DNA of 64,000 nucleotides from Synchiropus splendidus (Eukaryota > Chordata > Actinopteri > Syngnathiformes > Callionymidae): the NCBI RefSeq assembly GCF_027744825.2, contig NC_071335.1, positions 31,509,501 through 31,573,500 on the forward strand, given 5' to 3'. The position numbers and the translations under genes were made by a program. Shown one piece after another: positions 1 through 16,084 of this stretch. Every line of letters begins with the position of its first letter. Position 1 is the stretch's first letter. The notes under the pieces were generated by a model that saw only the letters and a list, made by a program, of their open reading frames with translations, searched no databases and was not told the DNA's origin.

Positions 1-118
1 ACGTTTTGAGTAGCAAGTGTGTCTTACAAAGGTATCTTCATAAATGACTCATCACTATGATTAATAACCCGTCATGGTACCAAAATGTCGAACTGTCGTC
101 TGATGTTTTCTCCTCCAG

Positions 119-3100
119 AGAACTGCAGTATGCAGAAGAAAGGTGAAATCAACAACAACCAGCGACTAGCCAAGCTGTGTGAGAGCACAGAGACCAACAG
201 CATAGATTATGGTGAGTAACAGCGGCTTGGATTTGTACTTAAAGAGTACTCTGATGGCACAGATATAAACATATGTTTTTCCCACAGTGTACAAAGTGTC
301 TGTGGAGTCATTTTCCGATGCTTTGTCCACCGATGTTTACACAATGAGAATCATGCAAGTCATCAAAGAAGGTGAGTGAGGCTGTTTGAACAAACTCTAA
401 CAGCTTTGTTCAAGTAAGTATCTAATGAATTCATGTTTATTTCAATTCTCTGATACATTACAGACATTTCAGATCTTACTTGACATGTAACTGAAAGTAA
501 TATAAGTCTATAAGCAGCTTTCTGACCAAACACGTATTGTGACATTTTGATTCAGAATCACGTTTTCCATGTCTTGGTCCCGTTTCAGGAAGCCTGGACT
601 TGAACATTGAAGGAAAACTGCGTACGTTCCTCAGTTATCCATACTGCAGGGGCGATCTTGATTTACGCCCTGGAAAAACCTACCTCATCATGGGTTCATC
701 CAGGGACACGTACAAAGATGATACGGATGGAAAGTAAGTTTTCGATTTGTGCCCTACACATGGATCCTCAATGACTTTCGGTTGAGTGTGTCACATAGCT
801 TGCATCAAGTCATCACCTTTTGTAGCTCTCAGTTATTGCCAGGCTGTCAATGCTGCTCCTTGTCCGCGATTGTGCTGCCGAGGTCGCTCTGCCCTTCTGT
901 TCTAAAGTGTTGCAGTGGGGGTGGAGTTGGGGCAGTGATGCCCCCCACAGAACACGCCTCCGGGCGGCGCACCCAGAGAAAGTGACATAGTCCAAGGGAG
1001 CATTTAACAGAGAGCTGGAGAGTCTGACTCTGGGATTTAGGACTGTTCAAAGTGAAACCTGTCATCTCAGGAAATATGAAAATAATCTATTCATGTCGAA
1101 ATGTTACACGCTGTTGCTTTCTCAACTTAAGTTAGAGATCAGCAGTTCAGACCAAGCTAATTTAAGCACATCAGCAGCTCATTTGCACCCGGAGTTGTGT
1201 GGGAAAATGTTTTGTACGTATCACGACAAACACTCGACTAATAGCATAAAGACATCGGTGTGTTAATGGAACTCATGACTTACCCACGAACAAATCTCAC
1301 CACGGTCAGCCTTCAGGTGCCAGGTTCTGTTGCTCCTCTGCACATTTGGCTTTTGTTTCCGAGTGATTGTAAACACGTTTTCGACCACCAACTGGCACCA
1401 CCACCACCACCACCATAGTCCATGAGTCAGTAAGCGCCGCAGCCTGGCAGGTGGTGAGGGCGTTTACCAACACGAGCACTTCGTGTGACAGATATTGCAA
1501 GAATGTTGCATATTTTGGAACAAATTGTTGACGAAAACATCACTGCTGTTTACATACGGTGCATCATCAATCCCATAATTCTTTCTGGGTCACACGGCCT
1601 TCCTCTCACGGACATAACGGATCAAGTAGGGGTCACATTTTCTGTAGATATACTTCTCAGAAATAGATGGACATGGTTCTGTCACACTGACACCATGATT
1701 TAAAGTGACGTTTCATCTTGCTGACACTATATAACTCTTAAACCATTGCGTATGTGGTTCCCCATTGAGAACCACATGCTTTGAGTCTCAGGGATGCGTT
1801 ACTCTGGGATGGAAAAAGCGACAAGCAAGACAACACCACTGCTTGACAGAGACAGTTGACACATGGTTAACTTATTTTGACCAACAACAGCAATATTACT
1901 TATTCACTAGTTACATGAAATTGGTTAATGGTGAGACATTGTTCTCACTTAGTGACTGTAAGATTCTGGTTTTGTTGCCCCGCGTCCCTCCTACATTTCA
2001 GTAATAGCAGGATAGGTGTGTAGTTCCCGTCATACACGTCAGTGTTCAAAGTTACATTAAAACATCATCATTCACTGATATCAGTACATCATGGGCGCAA
2101 GACTTTGAGTGAGATGTTTGTTTTTCGCCCTTGAGTGAAACGTTTTAACCTTCGTTTCATACTGTAGAGCAAGCAAGCAAGTAAATCTTGACAAAGTTAC
2201 TAAAGTCTCTGTGTTTCATTTGTTTTGCGAGAGACGGCATCTAGTCGGAAGCTAGTGCTAAAGCTAGCAGCGCAGTATGACATCACGCAGGTTGTGCGGT
2301 TCGTAGTACTTCCGCCACAGTCGAGCTCCGCTTTGCAGCTCCTCGTCTTGAGTTGTTATAAATCCGAAATGGTTCACCAGCGTTTTATCCGCGTCGACCA
2401 CGCAGGGTTTAACGTAGAATGCAGACTTCTAAGCTTCAAGCGGACGCAAGCCTAGCGGCACGCGCAGGTGCGCGCGATGAAGCGCAAATCAATCTCACGC
2501 GCTATGAATGATATTGAAAACCTTCAACCTGAATTGATATTTTCACGAAGCCTAGTTGGAGTTGCGTTACTTGACATTAATGCTGCATTTGTAGACTTTG
2601 TTTATAGTTAACAAACAAACTGCTTTTGGCTTTAGTCCAACTACTATCAATTGGATAAGCAGCTATGTGTCCAATATAGAACTTTGCTCTAATTTATTTG
2701 TTTATTTTTTCTTTGTTTCATGGTAATTGTACGACATTTGAAAGTTTGCATTGTAGTGTCCCCCTGGGCTCCTACTTTTGGTTTTAGACAAGTGTGGTTC
2801 CACATTTATATGCGGATGATTGAACTGTTGGTCGTGCATCACATACATTCAGAACTACCATCCGTACTTGACTGGAGAGGTGAAAACAGACTTTTTCTAA
2901 ACATAGCAAAACTCAAATGTATGAGATCATCATGGTCGTGGTATCAGGCATGTCACATGGGTAAAGCAAAACCTAGAACAAAGGATTGTTTCAGTGATTT
3001 TATTGTGTCGTGTTATGTGATATGTATTGTGTTGGTTGTGCATCCCAGGAAGTAGCTGCTACTTTGGCTGCAGCAAATGGTGATCCGATAAATTCATAAA

Positions 3101-3626
3101 TAAATTTAAAAAATTGCGGGCAGGAGTCGACCAAAACTCAACCAAGTTCACCTCAATTGATAGTTACATTGTCTCTTATATATATTGAATTTCAGTCCAG
3201 GTCTCTGGTGGTTCAAAATGTGGCGATCTCTAATATTATCGTGAAATTGGACTAAATTCTTGACAGTTTCAATATGTCAGTTCTCACAATTTGACTGATC
3301 AAAGTCAACAAATTGGAGAATGACAATAATAAACCATCACATAATCAAATTCATATTTTGTAGTTCTGCCATTCGCTCACAGTAGAAAGCATGTTGTGTT
3401 CGAAAACTTTTTCCTCCGCTGTTCAGTGTCGACCATGGTTCTTATGAAGCCACTTCCTCATCATGGAGCTGTGTTTTGTCTCAGGTACCAGTATGTGCTG
3501 GGGGAGAAGACATGGATCGAATACTGGCCCTCACCCACCGAGTGTCAGGAGGATCTGCACAGGAGTGCGTGTCTGGGTATAAGAAAGATGGTCAACAAAT
3601 ACCAACTCGTGGGATGTGAGCAGTAA
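119..3626 (+). CDS. c3: Complement component C3, C-terminal exons (partial)
   Basis: Last four coding exons: 119-211, 288-371, 589-733 and 3485-3626 (stop TAA 3624-3626). The 5' part of the gene lies outside the window. The exons encode the C345C/netrin-like domain at the carboxyl end of C3/C4/C5 proteins. It starts near ENCSMQKK, passes through LRTFLSYPYCRGDL and YLIMGSS, and ends with YVLGEKTWIEYWPSPTECQ and a final GCEQ. In C3 this domain takes part in convertase assembly with factor B. Human C3 ends with a very similar GKDTWVEHWP segment and GCPN, so C3 fits better than C4 or C5. The cysteines of the domain are kept. Exon phases join cleanly (1, 1, 2). The last intron is unusually long (2.75 kb) compared with the two before it. 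The protein is secreted in serum. Teleosts often have several C3 copies, so the exact paralogue is not decided. Confidence 0.9.
734..3484 (+). other. Long last intron of c3 with a CpG-rich segment
   Basis: Non-coding intron. Most of it is AT-rich and featureless. Positions about 2225-2520 stand out as CpG-rich with many CG dinucleotides, unlike the rest of the intron. A perfect 9-bp hairpin (ATGTGGTTC / GAACCACAT) sits near 1750-1775. ORFs of 60-110 codons in the intron show no family resemblance or splice logic, so I treat them as chance. Confidence 0.5.
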
Positions 3627-3695
3627 TGTGTCTTGTCATGAAATCAAACAAGAACCATCTTTAAATGACGTTGCTTCCCTCACTGTGTTGGGTAA

Positions 3696-3701
3696 AATAA
3701 A
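3696..3701 (+). terminator. c3 polyadenylation signal AATAAA
   Basis: Canonical AATAAA about 70 nt after the C3 stop codon; the expected 3' end of the gene. Confidence 0.7.
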
Positions 3702-4534
3702 TGCTCTTGCAGATTGTTGTCATATCTTTTTTTTTTTTGTCTTAAATACATCATCTTACACTGGAATCAACTTTATGTACATTATTTTGTTTTTTGTCTA
3801 AGCCTTGCTCACCAAAGAAAAATGATGAAAATGATATTCAAGCTTGATTGTTTGATTCACTCCTATTTTAGTCATTTTTTTATGTGAAATGTGACAACAA
3901 TACTAGTATGACCAAACTATTTGACATAGATAAGAAACAAGTGGCTAATAGCAGACCAGCAATCACATCTAAATCTCTGACAGGAGTACAAAAAAACAAC
4001 AACAAAAAAACAAGCTTGTCAAGACCATTGAATTGCGTGTAACAATACAGTCTGTTCATTGTCCATCAGTGAGTGCAGATGAGAACATGCTTGTGTTCTG
4101 GTTTGCCAAAAAAATAAAGTCAAACATGTCACATCCAAAAAAATAAGCATGTGCATGTCACTTCCAGGGCTCCGTAAGATCCAAATACAAACCATCACAA
4201 TGAACCACAATATGATCTTCCTTTAGTTATTGTAAAAAATCTAATGTTTCTTTTTCAAAATTGCTCGTGAAAATTGTCTATTTATTTTAATTTGTAACAA
4301 TGATTGAGATGTCAATAAAAATTAATAACACTTCATTGATGGTATTTTTGAAGGAAATTCAACACAGAATGTTTCACACACACAAAAAAAAAATTATGTA
4401 CAGAGCAAACCCATGGATAATAATAACAATAATATATACACCTTTGTGTACATATTATTTATTACTACCTACTTGTTGTTTTCTGCTTGCTTGATTTTTT
4501 TTTTATGTATTCTTTTTACATTGTTTGCACCAAG

Positions 4535-4600
4535 GGAGTAGCGCTCAAATCTCATTGTACACTGTACAAGGACAATAAAGGCTATTCTATTCTATTCTAC
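4535..4600 (+). mobile_element. Retroposon 3' tail with (TATTC)n
   Basis: A stretch ending in GTACAAGGACAATAAAGG runs straight into a short TATTC pentamer repeat. This AATAAAG-plus-simple-repeat arrangement is typical of the 3' end of 5'-truncated fish LINE/SINE insertions. The body is too short to classify. Confidence 0.45.
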
Positions 4601-4737
4601 ATTATAAATAGTACAATCACCTACTGAACGACCATAGGGAACCCAACACACACGAGCGGGGTAGGAGGTCAAACCAGTTCATATCAGCAGCCACCTGATG
4701 TCAAAAGTTGAAATAAACAAATAAAAGGAATTAATAT

Positions 4738-4739
4738 TA

Positions 4740-4772
<33 letters not shown>
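4738..4772. repeat. (ATT)n microsatellite
   Basis: About 11 uninterrupted trinucleotide units. Confidence 0.9.
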
Positions 4773-4775
<3 letters not shown>

Positions 4776-4957
4776 GATTAGTATAAGTGTCAAGACTTGT
4801 TTTGAAGTTTTTAAAGTTGTGATTACATAAGTTTGGAGCTTGAAATAATCGCAAATCAGGAAAAAAAAAAACAAGGACTAGTACAAGTCAGAGCTACATA
4901 AAGTAGAAAAAGTGTCTTGTTTTTGGGTCATGTCTTGATTAAAAACACCTCCAACAG

Positions 4958-4960
<3 letters not shown>

Positions 4961-5030
<70 letters not shown>
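4961..5030. repeat. (TA)n microsatellite, about 35 units
   Basis: Seventy bases of perfect TA. Such tracts often break assemblies, which matters because the missing asf1b exon 1 should be nearby. The Tyr-Ile repeat ORF over this tract is an artefact. Confidence 0.95.
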
Positions 5031-5033
<3 letters not shown>

Positions 5034-5272
5034 CAAACGAGACATAAGTTGTTACTGTAAATGTGTTGAAACTTGATGTAATGAAAACAAATGAATCTCT
5101 TATGTGGTAACAATTCCATTTGTCCTGGTAATTGCTTACTCAACTGCCCATAAATTAATCCATGCGTCATCACTCGCTGACGATGAGTTCAGATTTTTAT
5201 TGATGTACTCTGAATGTAATGCCTCTCTGTTGATGTCAAAAAAATGGACTGTTGTCTCTCTCATTCTGCCAG

Positions 5273-6996
5273 ATCTTGAGTGGAAGATTATCTATGTTGG
5301 TTCTGCTGAGAGTGAGGAGTACGACCAGGTTCTTGACTCTGTTCTTGTTGGCCCGGTACCAGCTGGTAGACACATGTTTGTTTTTCAGGTGAGTTCCGCT
5401 TAGCCGAGGAAGCAATTGAATGCGCTGATGGAATAAAGGACTTGGGGTGTGTGATGTCAGCCGATTTCAAAGGGAAATACTGAGTGAATATTAAACAGTC
5501 CTTCCAGGAAATGGCAATGTTGCGATTGGAGTTTATGAAAGTTCCACAGTTTTTGCCACGCACCTCAACTTTCCCACAAATTCAACCAGTCACTGGAGTC
5601 TCCTTTTGCACACCCCTCCTTGCGTCATGCCCACAGATATTACAGCCAAGGGTCACGATTCCGACTTCTGAATCGATTCATAAATGTCTAGATTTCAATT
5701 ATTTTAATGCATAATGTACTGATCTGGACTCCAGAACTCACTAGTGCAGCACTTTGTCTCCCGAACACTAAGCTGAATGGACCTAAACATGGCTGGCCAC
5801 CAGAACAATCTCTCTCAACGCTAGTTCTGACACCCTACATCCCATTTTGTTGAATTAATGAGCTGTTGAAGTTGTACATTCATAGACACATCCAAAGAAA
5901 TCTTTTCCTCTCAGACTCCACTCATCTAAACATCCATCATTCTGCCCCCTTGTAAGGAGCTAACAAAACAACAAACTACATTCCATTGGAAACTAGTCGC
6001 AAAGCATTATAATAAAAAATATACTTATTTTATCTTTTTTTTTTTTATTTAGCATGTACATTTATTGATTTATTTTGTGTGTTCTAATTCATGAAGCAAA
6101 ATGTTCACCGCAATGTCTTTTTTAATGCTGCACAATGTGGTGGTAATTCATGAAAGTAACATTCCTGTTTCCTTATTATTCTTTTCCTTCAGGCAAATGC
6201 CCCTAACACTGGCCTGATCCCTGAAACCGATGCTGTGGGAGTGACCGTGGTCCTTATCACCTGCACGTACCGTGGTCAAGAATTCATCCGCATCGGCTAC
6301 TATGTGAACAACGAATACACAGACCCCGAGCTGAGGGAAAACCCGCCCTTGAAACCAGACTACACAAAGGTATGAGGCTTTGTAGACAGGCCACTAATGC
6401 TAAATTCCATTTTCATCGGCTGACAAATATCACTGACAATCTACTGAGTTGAATAGCTTTGAGTTTGTTTTACAAAAAGGTTTGAGTCGGGGAGATTTAG
6501 CTGTAATGATGCCCTTCTTTAGATTGGTATTTGTCGCTTGAACTCAGATTGTGTTAAATCACCTTGATCATGATCAGGTATGAACCAGTGGTGCTCCACT
6601 TGTAACATTTGTTCACAACATAGCCACAGGAAATGTGGACAGAAATGTACTTTTAAAGTTTTCAGAAGCAAGCGAGTCCCAAATCTGAATGAAGCCAGTT
6701 AGTAAAGGTTTATTATTACATACAAACAATACAAGTCTCTGTGTGTAAAGTACGTGGTTCATGTATCTCCCTCTGTAACTTGGCTTTCACTTCCACAGCT
6801 TCAGAGGAATATTTTGGCATCCAACCCCCGTGTCACCCGGTTCCACATCAACTGGGATGGAATAGCTGACAAAATGGAGGACGGCGAGAATATTGACCCG
6901 TCCCCCAATGTTGGAAGCATGCTGCCTCCCTCGTGCTTACAAGGGAAGATGGCCCCGATGGGACTGATGCCTGACAATTCCATGGACTGCATGTAA
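5273..6996 (+). CDS. asf1b: Histone chaperone ASF1B, exons 2-4 (first exon not found)
   Basis: Three coding exons: 5273-5388, 6193-6369 and 6799-6996 (TAA 6994-6996). ASF1 binds the H3-H4 dimer in the nucleus and hands it to CAF-1 or HIRA for nucleosome assembly. Exon 2 carries [18 protein letters not shown] and [13 protein letters not shown]. Exon 3 carries [17 protein letters not shown] and the [17 protein letters not shown] segment of the histone-binding immunoglobulin-like core. Exon 4 begins [20 protein letters not shown] and ends in a divergent tail closing with NSMDCM, like the NSMDCI end of human ASF1B. Roughly 36 N-terminal residues (family start MAKV) are missing: no matching exon is visible upstream as far as C3. 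Neighbour prkaca is also its neighbour on human 19p13.12, which supports orthology. ASF1B over ASF1A is judged from the tail and synteny. Confidence 0.88.
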
Positions 6997-7583
6997 GACC
7001 TTTTGTGCTTCAAACTTGGACAAATTTCCACACAATTGTTGAGTCCCGGAATGAGTCTACAACACAAGGGTATTGATGCTTGGGGCGAGCCAGGATTTCT
7101 TTGGACAGTTTATTTCGGTACCTCTCCTTTCCGCCTCAGTGCGCCAAATATGTCTCAGATGATGCTTGCGCTGAGGTTGCCAACCCTCATATGGGAACAG
7201 ACAAACACATTTTTACTGCAAGCGTCTCGCGTATTAGAAAGACTCTTGTCAATGTTTGATACTAAAGCTTGTGTAAATTGTGTCAACTGTTCGATTGTAG
7301 GATTTGTACAAAAGAAAAACAAAGTTCTGAAGAGGCTCCTTGTTTGTCAAATGTGATGCATTTCTGGGATTACAATGCTATTTATTCTTGCACTGCCTTG
7401 GAGAATATTGTGTTAACTCCCGATTCAAGGTGCTGCTTCGTCTCTTCAAAAGCTCCCATGATATAATCAATACAGTCATGTTGATTCTGCATAATGTAAA
7501 TATGATTTCTCCAGCACTTGCTTTTTCTCAATTTCCTTTTGTGTCCTTGCTCTCAAGTTTATGTCAGTCACATTATTGAAGTC

Positions 7584-7589
7584 AATAAA
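7584..7589 (+). terminator. asf1b polyadenylation signal AATAAA
   Basis: AATAAA about 590 nt after the stop codon, giving a 3' UTR of ordinary size. It is the first canonical signal downstream. Confidence 0.55.
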
Positions 7590-8184
7590 GTTTTCCTGTT
7601 TTCTTTTCTTACATGCCATGAAGTCCTCGTGCTTCTCAGAGCATCAAGAGCCGGTGACTTAAATGGTGCGTGTGTGCACGTCCTCCCGATGCCTTCCTTT
7701 TTTTTTTTTCTTAACTTTCATTCATAAAATGCATCTCAACCATTTTCCACTCTACTCGCCTGAAGTTGCTTGGCAACTGCAGCACCGACATGGAGTAAAC
7801 GGGGGGTGAGGGAGGGAAGGGGAGGCAGTCTGGCTTCACCCCGTTTCTTTCTTGACGGTCACAGAATATGTTGAGTTCGTTTATGGTTCTTAGACACACC
7901 TGCAAATCCGTACAGAATGCAGCGTCTTCCCAGATTAGAATGACGTTTCTTGAAAGCGTTTCATGACGTACTACTATAAATAAACTGCGGCTGCGATGTA
8001 TTTGCACAGCGCTGCTAAACGAGGCGTCAGAAAGAATCGCGCTCATTGTGAGCAACATTTATCCAAGAGTTCAGTCCTTCTGTGTGTCACTCGACGCGTC
8101 AGGGATCCGGGCAGAACCAGCGCCCGCGAGACTGCGCCGCGCGTGCGTCCACGACTGACCAACATTCTAAAAATAGCTGGGAGC

Positions 8185-8192
8185 TGACGTCA
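8185..8192. promoter_or_regulatory. Perfect CRE palindrome TGACGTCA upstream of prkaca
   Basis: The eight-base cAMP response element bound by CREB/ATF proteins, about 800 bp before the prkaca start codon inside the CpG-rich promoter. CREB is itself a PKA substrate, so a feedback role is possible; that part is inference. Confidence 0.5.
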
Positions 8193-8695
8193 CTATTGGA
8201 AAAACGTGTCTCTGGCGCGCAGCGATTTGTGAGGGGGCGGATGGAGCGGGATCCATGGCGGTGGATCACAAGCGACAGGAAGCGCGTGCAGTGTGTGTTT
8301 CGCGGTTAAGAGGAGCTAAATGGTGAACCGACAAACAATGCAGTCACGGGCGCATCATAACAGGTGACGTGCTTCGCTCCGTGGCGGGTCGTCGCCCTTG
8401 TTGATGTACGGCTCAGCACCAATCGCGGCGCTCGTATCATCTGTCGCGTCCAGCGCCGTCCAATCAGCACTCGGCTCGTGCACGTCAATCAAAGCCGGGT
8501 TCGGTTGAGTGGGCGGCGATATTCACTGGGCTCCAGTTCCGTCATTCTCCTCGTCTCCGGGGCTACGGGGTGGGGGGGCTTCATGTTGAGTCGGGCGACT
8601 TGTCGTCGATGGTTGCAGCTTTGATCGACCCTGAAACCCTGATCGAGAAGTCCCTGCAGACTCCGAGCGGGGGGCGCGTGGGGCTCGCGCGGCGG

Positions 8696-8716
8696 CTGCT
8701 GCTGCTGCTGCTGCTG
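8696..8716 (+). repeat. (CTG)7 in the prkaca promoter/5' leader
   Basis: Seven uninterrupted CTG units about 270 bp before the start codon. A short upstream ORF starting at 8570 reads the tract as poly-leucine. Confidence 0.85.
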
Positions 8717-8987
8717 CAAGGGACCGACGACTGGTTCGGCCAACGGTCCGTCCACCCAAGCCCCAGCCACCTGGAAATTACTGCCAACCCAGGGAGAGAC
8801 GAGCGCGTGTCTTCCAGGCTGCCCGCTATTGATGCCTGCCTCCATCCAGACTCGCCTCGCCTGCTGTCAGCCCATCGAAGATCAATTCCTCGGACAAGTC
8901 CTTCACGGACGGCGCTGACTTGAACGAGCTCGGTCCTGCTTGAAACGGACCAAGGAGCCACGGATCGCCAGGTGTCAAGAAGCCATC

Positions 8988-14701
<5,714 letters not shown>

Positions 14702-15110
14702 TCTGAGTGTGGGAAAGACAGGAGGAAGTAGGGAGAGTCGAAGGTAGGCTGGTCCTGAGTGAGACATTTGGGGAATCGACCGTCTCTCGTCCGACCTGAG
14801 CAACCAGCCGCCCAGAAAAGTGGGAAAGAAAATGACATGAATGGAGAAATATAGCAGGTGGACTGAAAACCAGCAGTGTTACCTTTTTTGTTGTATTTTA
14901 TTTGACATTCTCCCTTATTTATGGATGGCTTCACGACGGGGGTGTAGTATTTTGTTGACTGTACATCAGCTCTTTTCAGACAGGTGATCACTCTGAACCA
15001 ACAGTTTCACATTTCCCCAAGGACTTCAGGGTAATGTTTTCACAACATAGTGGTGGGTTTGTGCGGTTTGTCCACATTTATTTCCCCCATTGTCTTTACT
15101 GTTGAAAGCC
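14702..15110 (+). other. prkaca 3' UTR, start of convergent region
   Basis: Non-coding. The reverse-strand sequence at 15077-15082 reads AATAAA and would serve the minus-strand gene ending at 15111. The only canonical + strand polyadenylation signal I noticed for prkaca is near 17742, so the two transcripts may overlap. Confidence 0.45.
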
Positions 15111-15411
15111 TTAAAACGTGTGCGTCCTCTTGGTCAGTTGGTCCTTCAGATAGTTTGACACGCTATTGAAACGCTCGGGCTCCTCCTCCTCCGCCTCCTT
15201 GGAGATGGTAACGTTCATCGCTGTTCTCAAAGTGACTCCTTTCGTTGTGGGATCGGTTGAGAAATCGTCTCCTAAAAGCAAGGTTGGAATGAATCAAGCA
15301 CTCTTCTGATCGGAAGAACAAGATAAAGGAGGCATGAAGTAACCTGGGATAGAAGCCAGTCTTCTGTCAGGATGCCTCCATGAAAACTGGCGGGAGGCAG
15401 CGGGACAATCC
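15111..15411 (-). CDS. Two terminal exons of an unrecognised minus-strand gene (candidate)
   Basis: On the minus strand, exon 15411-15344 follows a CTCTGCAG acceptor and ends at a GT donor. After a short intron (15343-15272, acceptor CTTTTAG) exon 15271-15111 continues in frame to TAA (15113-15111). The joined tail reads about 75 residues. It includes RQFSWRHPDRRLASIP, then DDFSTDPTTKGVTLRTAM, an acidic EAEEEEPERF stretch, and ends YLKDQLTKRTHTF. An AATAAA lies about 30 nt beyond the stop (15082-15077), as expected for a real gene end. I do not recognise the family. Upstream exons were not identified; the next 600 bp is a transposon. No single ORF spans the two exons, so a simple ORF scan would miss it. 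Confidence 0.5.
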
Positions 15412-15477
15412 CTGCAGAGATTACGGCGTGATATACTCATCCATGATGCACATGCAAGTTTAGATTTCAGCCTAGAG

Positions 15478-16076
15478 CAGTGTTTTTCAACCTTTTTTAA
15501 GACCCACTTGGTTGATTGAAAAAAAAAACCCAGAGATCCGCCATCAAAGGAACCTTGGTCAAGTCAAAATTGTTTGAAGAATTGTAGCAACTGACACTCA
15601 GCTATATTATTATGTTATTAGCAGAAAATGTGTTTGTTTAACATTTGATTCTAGTTTGGGGAATTTCCAGACAAATCTAGCATTTGCCTCAGCTTTATAA
15701 CTTTTCTCTCTTCATGTCTCGGAGCGCATTTATTTGTTGTACATTTCATTTTCGGCCCACTTTTAAAGCTCAAACTAAACAGTTTACGAGTGTCAATGTC
15801 AAGTCCTGTTAGCTCTGCGGTACAGACAGCGTCTCCATCACTCTGTCGTGAAGGTGTGTGGTCAAGTGAGGGGCGCATCAGATCGGCTACTTTGCTGTGA
15901 GAGCGTGGGAAAGGGAGCGCAGCATAGATCTATGGTGCATAGAAAGAATGTGAATCCTTGTTGCAACATTGTCAACCACGCGTTTTACTCGTTCATGATC
16001 TAATGTCATCATATCACGCACCTCTGTGTCCGGACAAATGAGATCTGAGAACTGGCACACTGGTTGAAAAACACTG
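15478..16076. mobile_element. Non-autonomous hAT element with 8-bp target duplication
   Basis: A 599-bp element. The left end CAGTGTTTTTCAACC and the right end GGTTGAAAAACACTG are perfect 15-bp inverted repeats of the hAT type. Flanks are GCCTAGAG (15470-15477) and GCCTGGAG (16077-16084), an 8-bp duplication with one mismatch. No transposase. ORFs on its minus strand are chance. Confidence 0.85.
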
Positions 16077-16084
16077 GCCTGGAG

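Larger units (their letters stand above)
3702..5272. other. AT-rich intergenic DNA between c3 and asf1b
   Basis: No coding exon seen on either strand. It holds simple repeats, a retroposon-like 3' tail and low-complexity A/T tracts. The first coding exon of asf1b should lie here but is not visible. There is no CpG island that would mark its promoter. Confidence 0.6.
7590..8987 (+). promoter_or_regulatory. asf1b-prkaca intergenic region; CpG-rich prkaca promoter and 5' UTR
   Basis: From about 8000 to the prkaca start codon the DNA becomes strongly CpG-rich, with CCAAT sequences (about 8419 and 8459) and a GGGCGG GC box near 8511. This fits a TATA-less housekeeping promoter. Several overlapping ORFs on both strands here are products of GC-rich sequence and match nothing I know. 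The transcription start cannot be fixed from sequence alone. Confidence 0.6.

Noticed and set aside
4928..5173. Tyr-Ile repeat protein
   Set aside because: Direct translation of the (TA)n microsatellite.
5104..5272. Open frame directly upstream of asf1b exon 2 as an alternative N-terminus
   Set aside because: It reads through a good acceptor (TTCTGCCAG) and shows no ASF1 N-terminal similarity; the residues look random.
15478..16076. Short ORFs on the minus strand inside the hAT element as coding exons
   Set aside because: They lie wholly within a non-autonomous transposon with clear ends and duplication.
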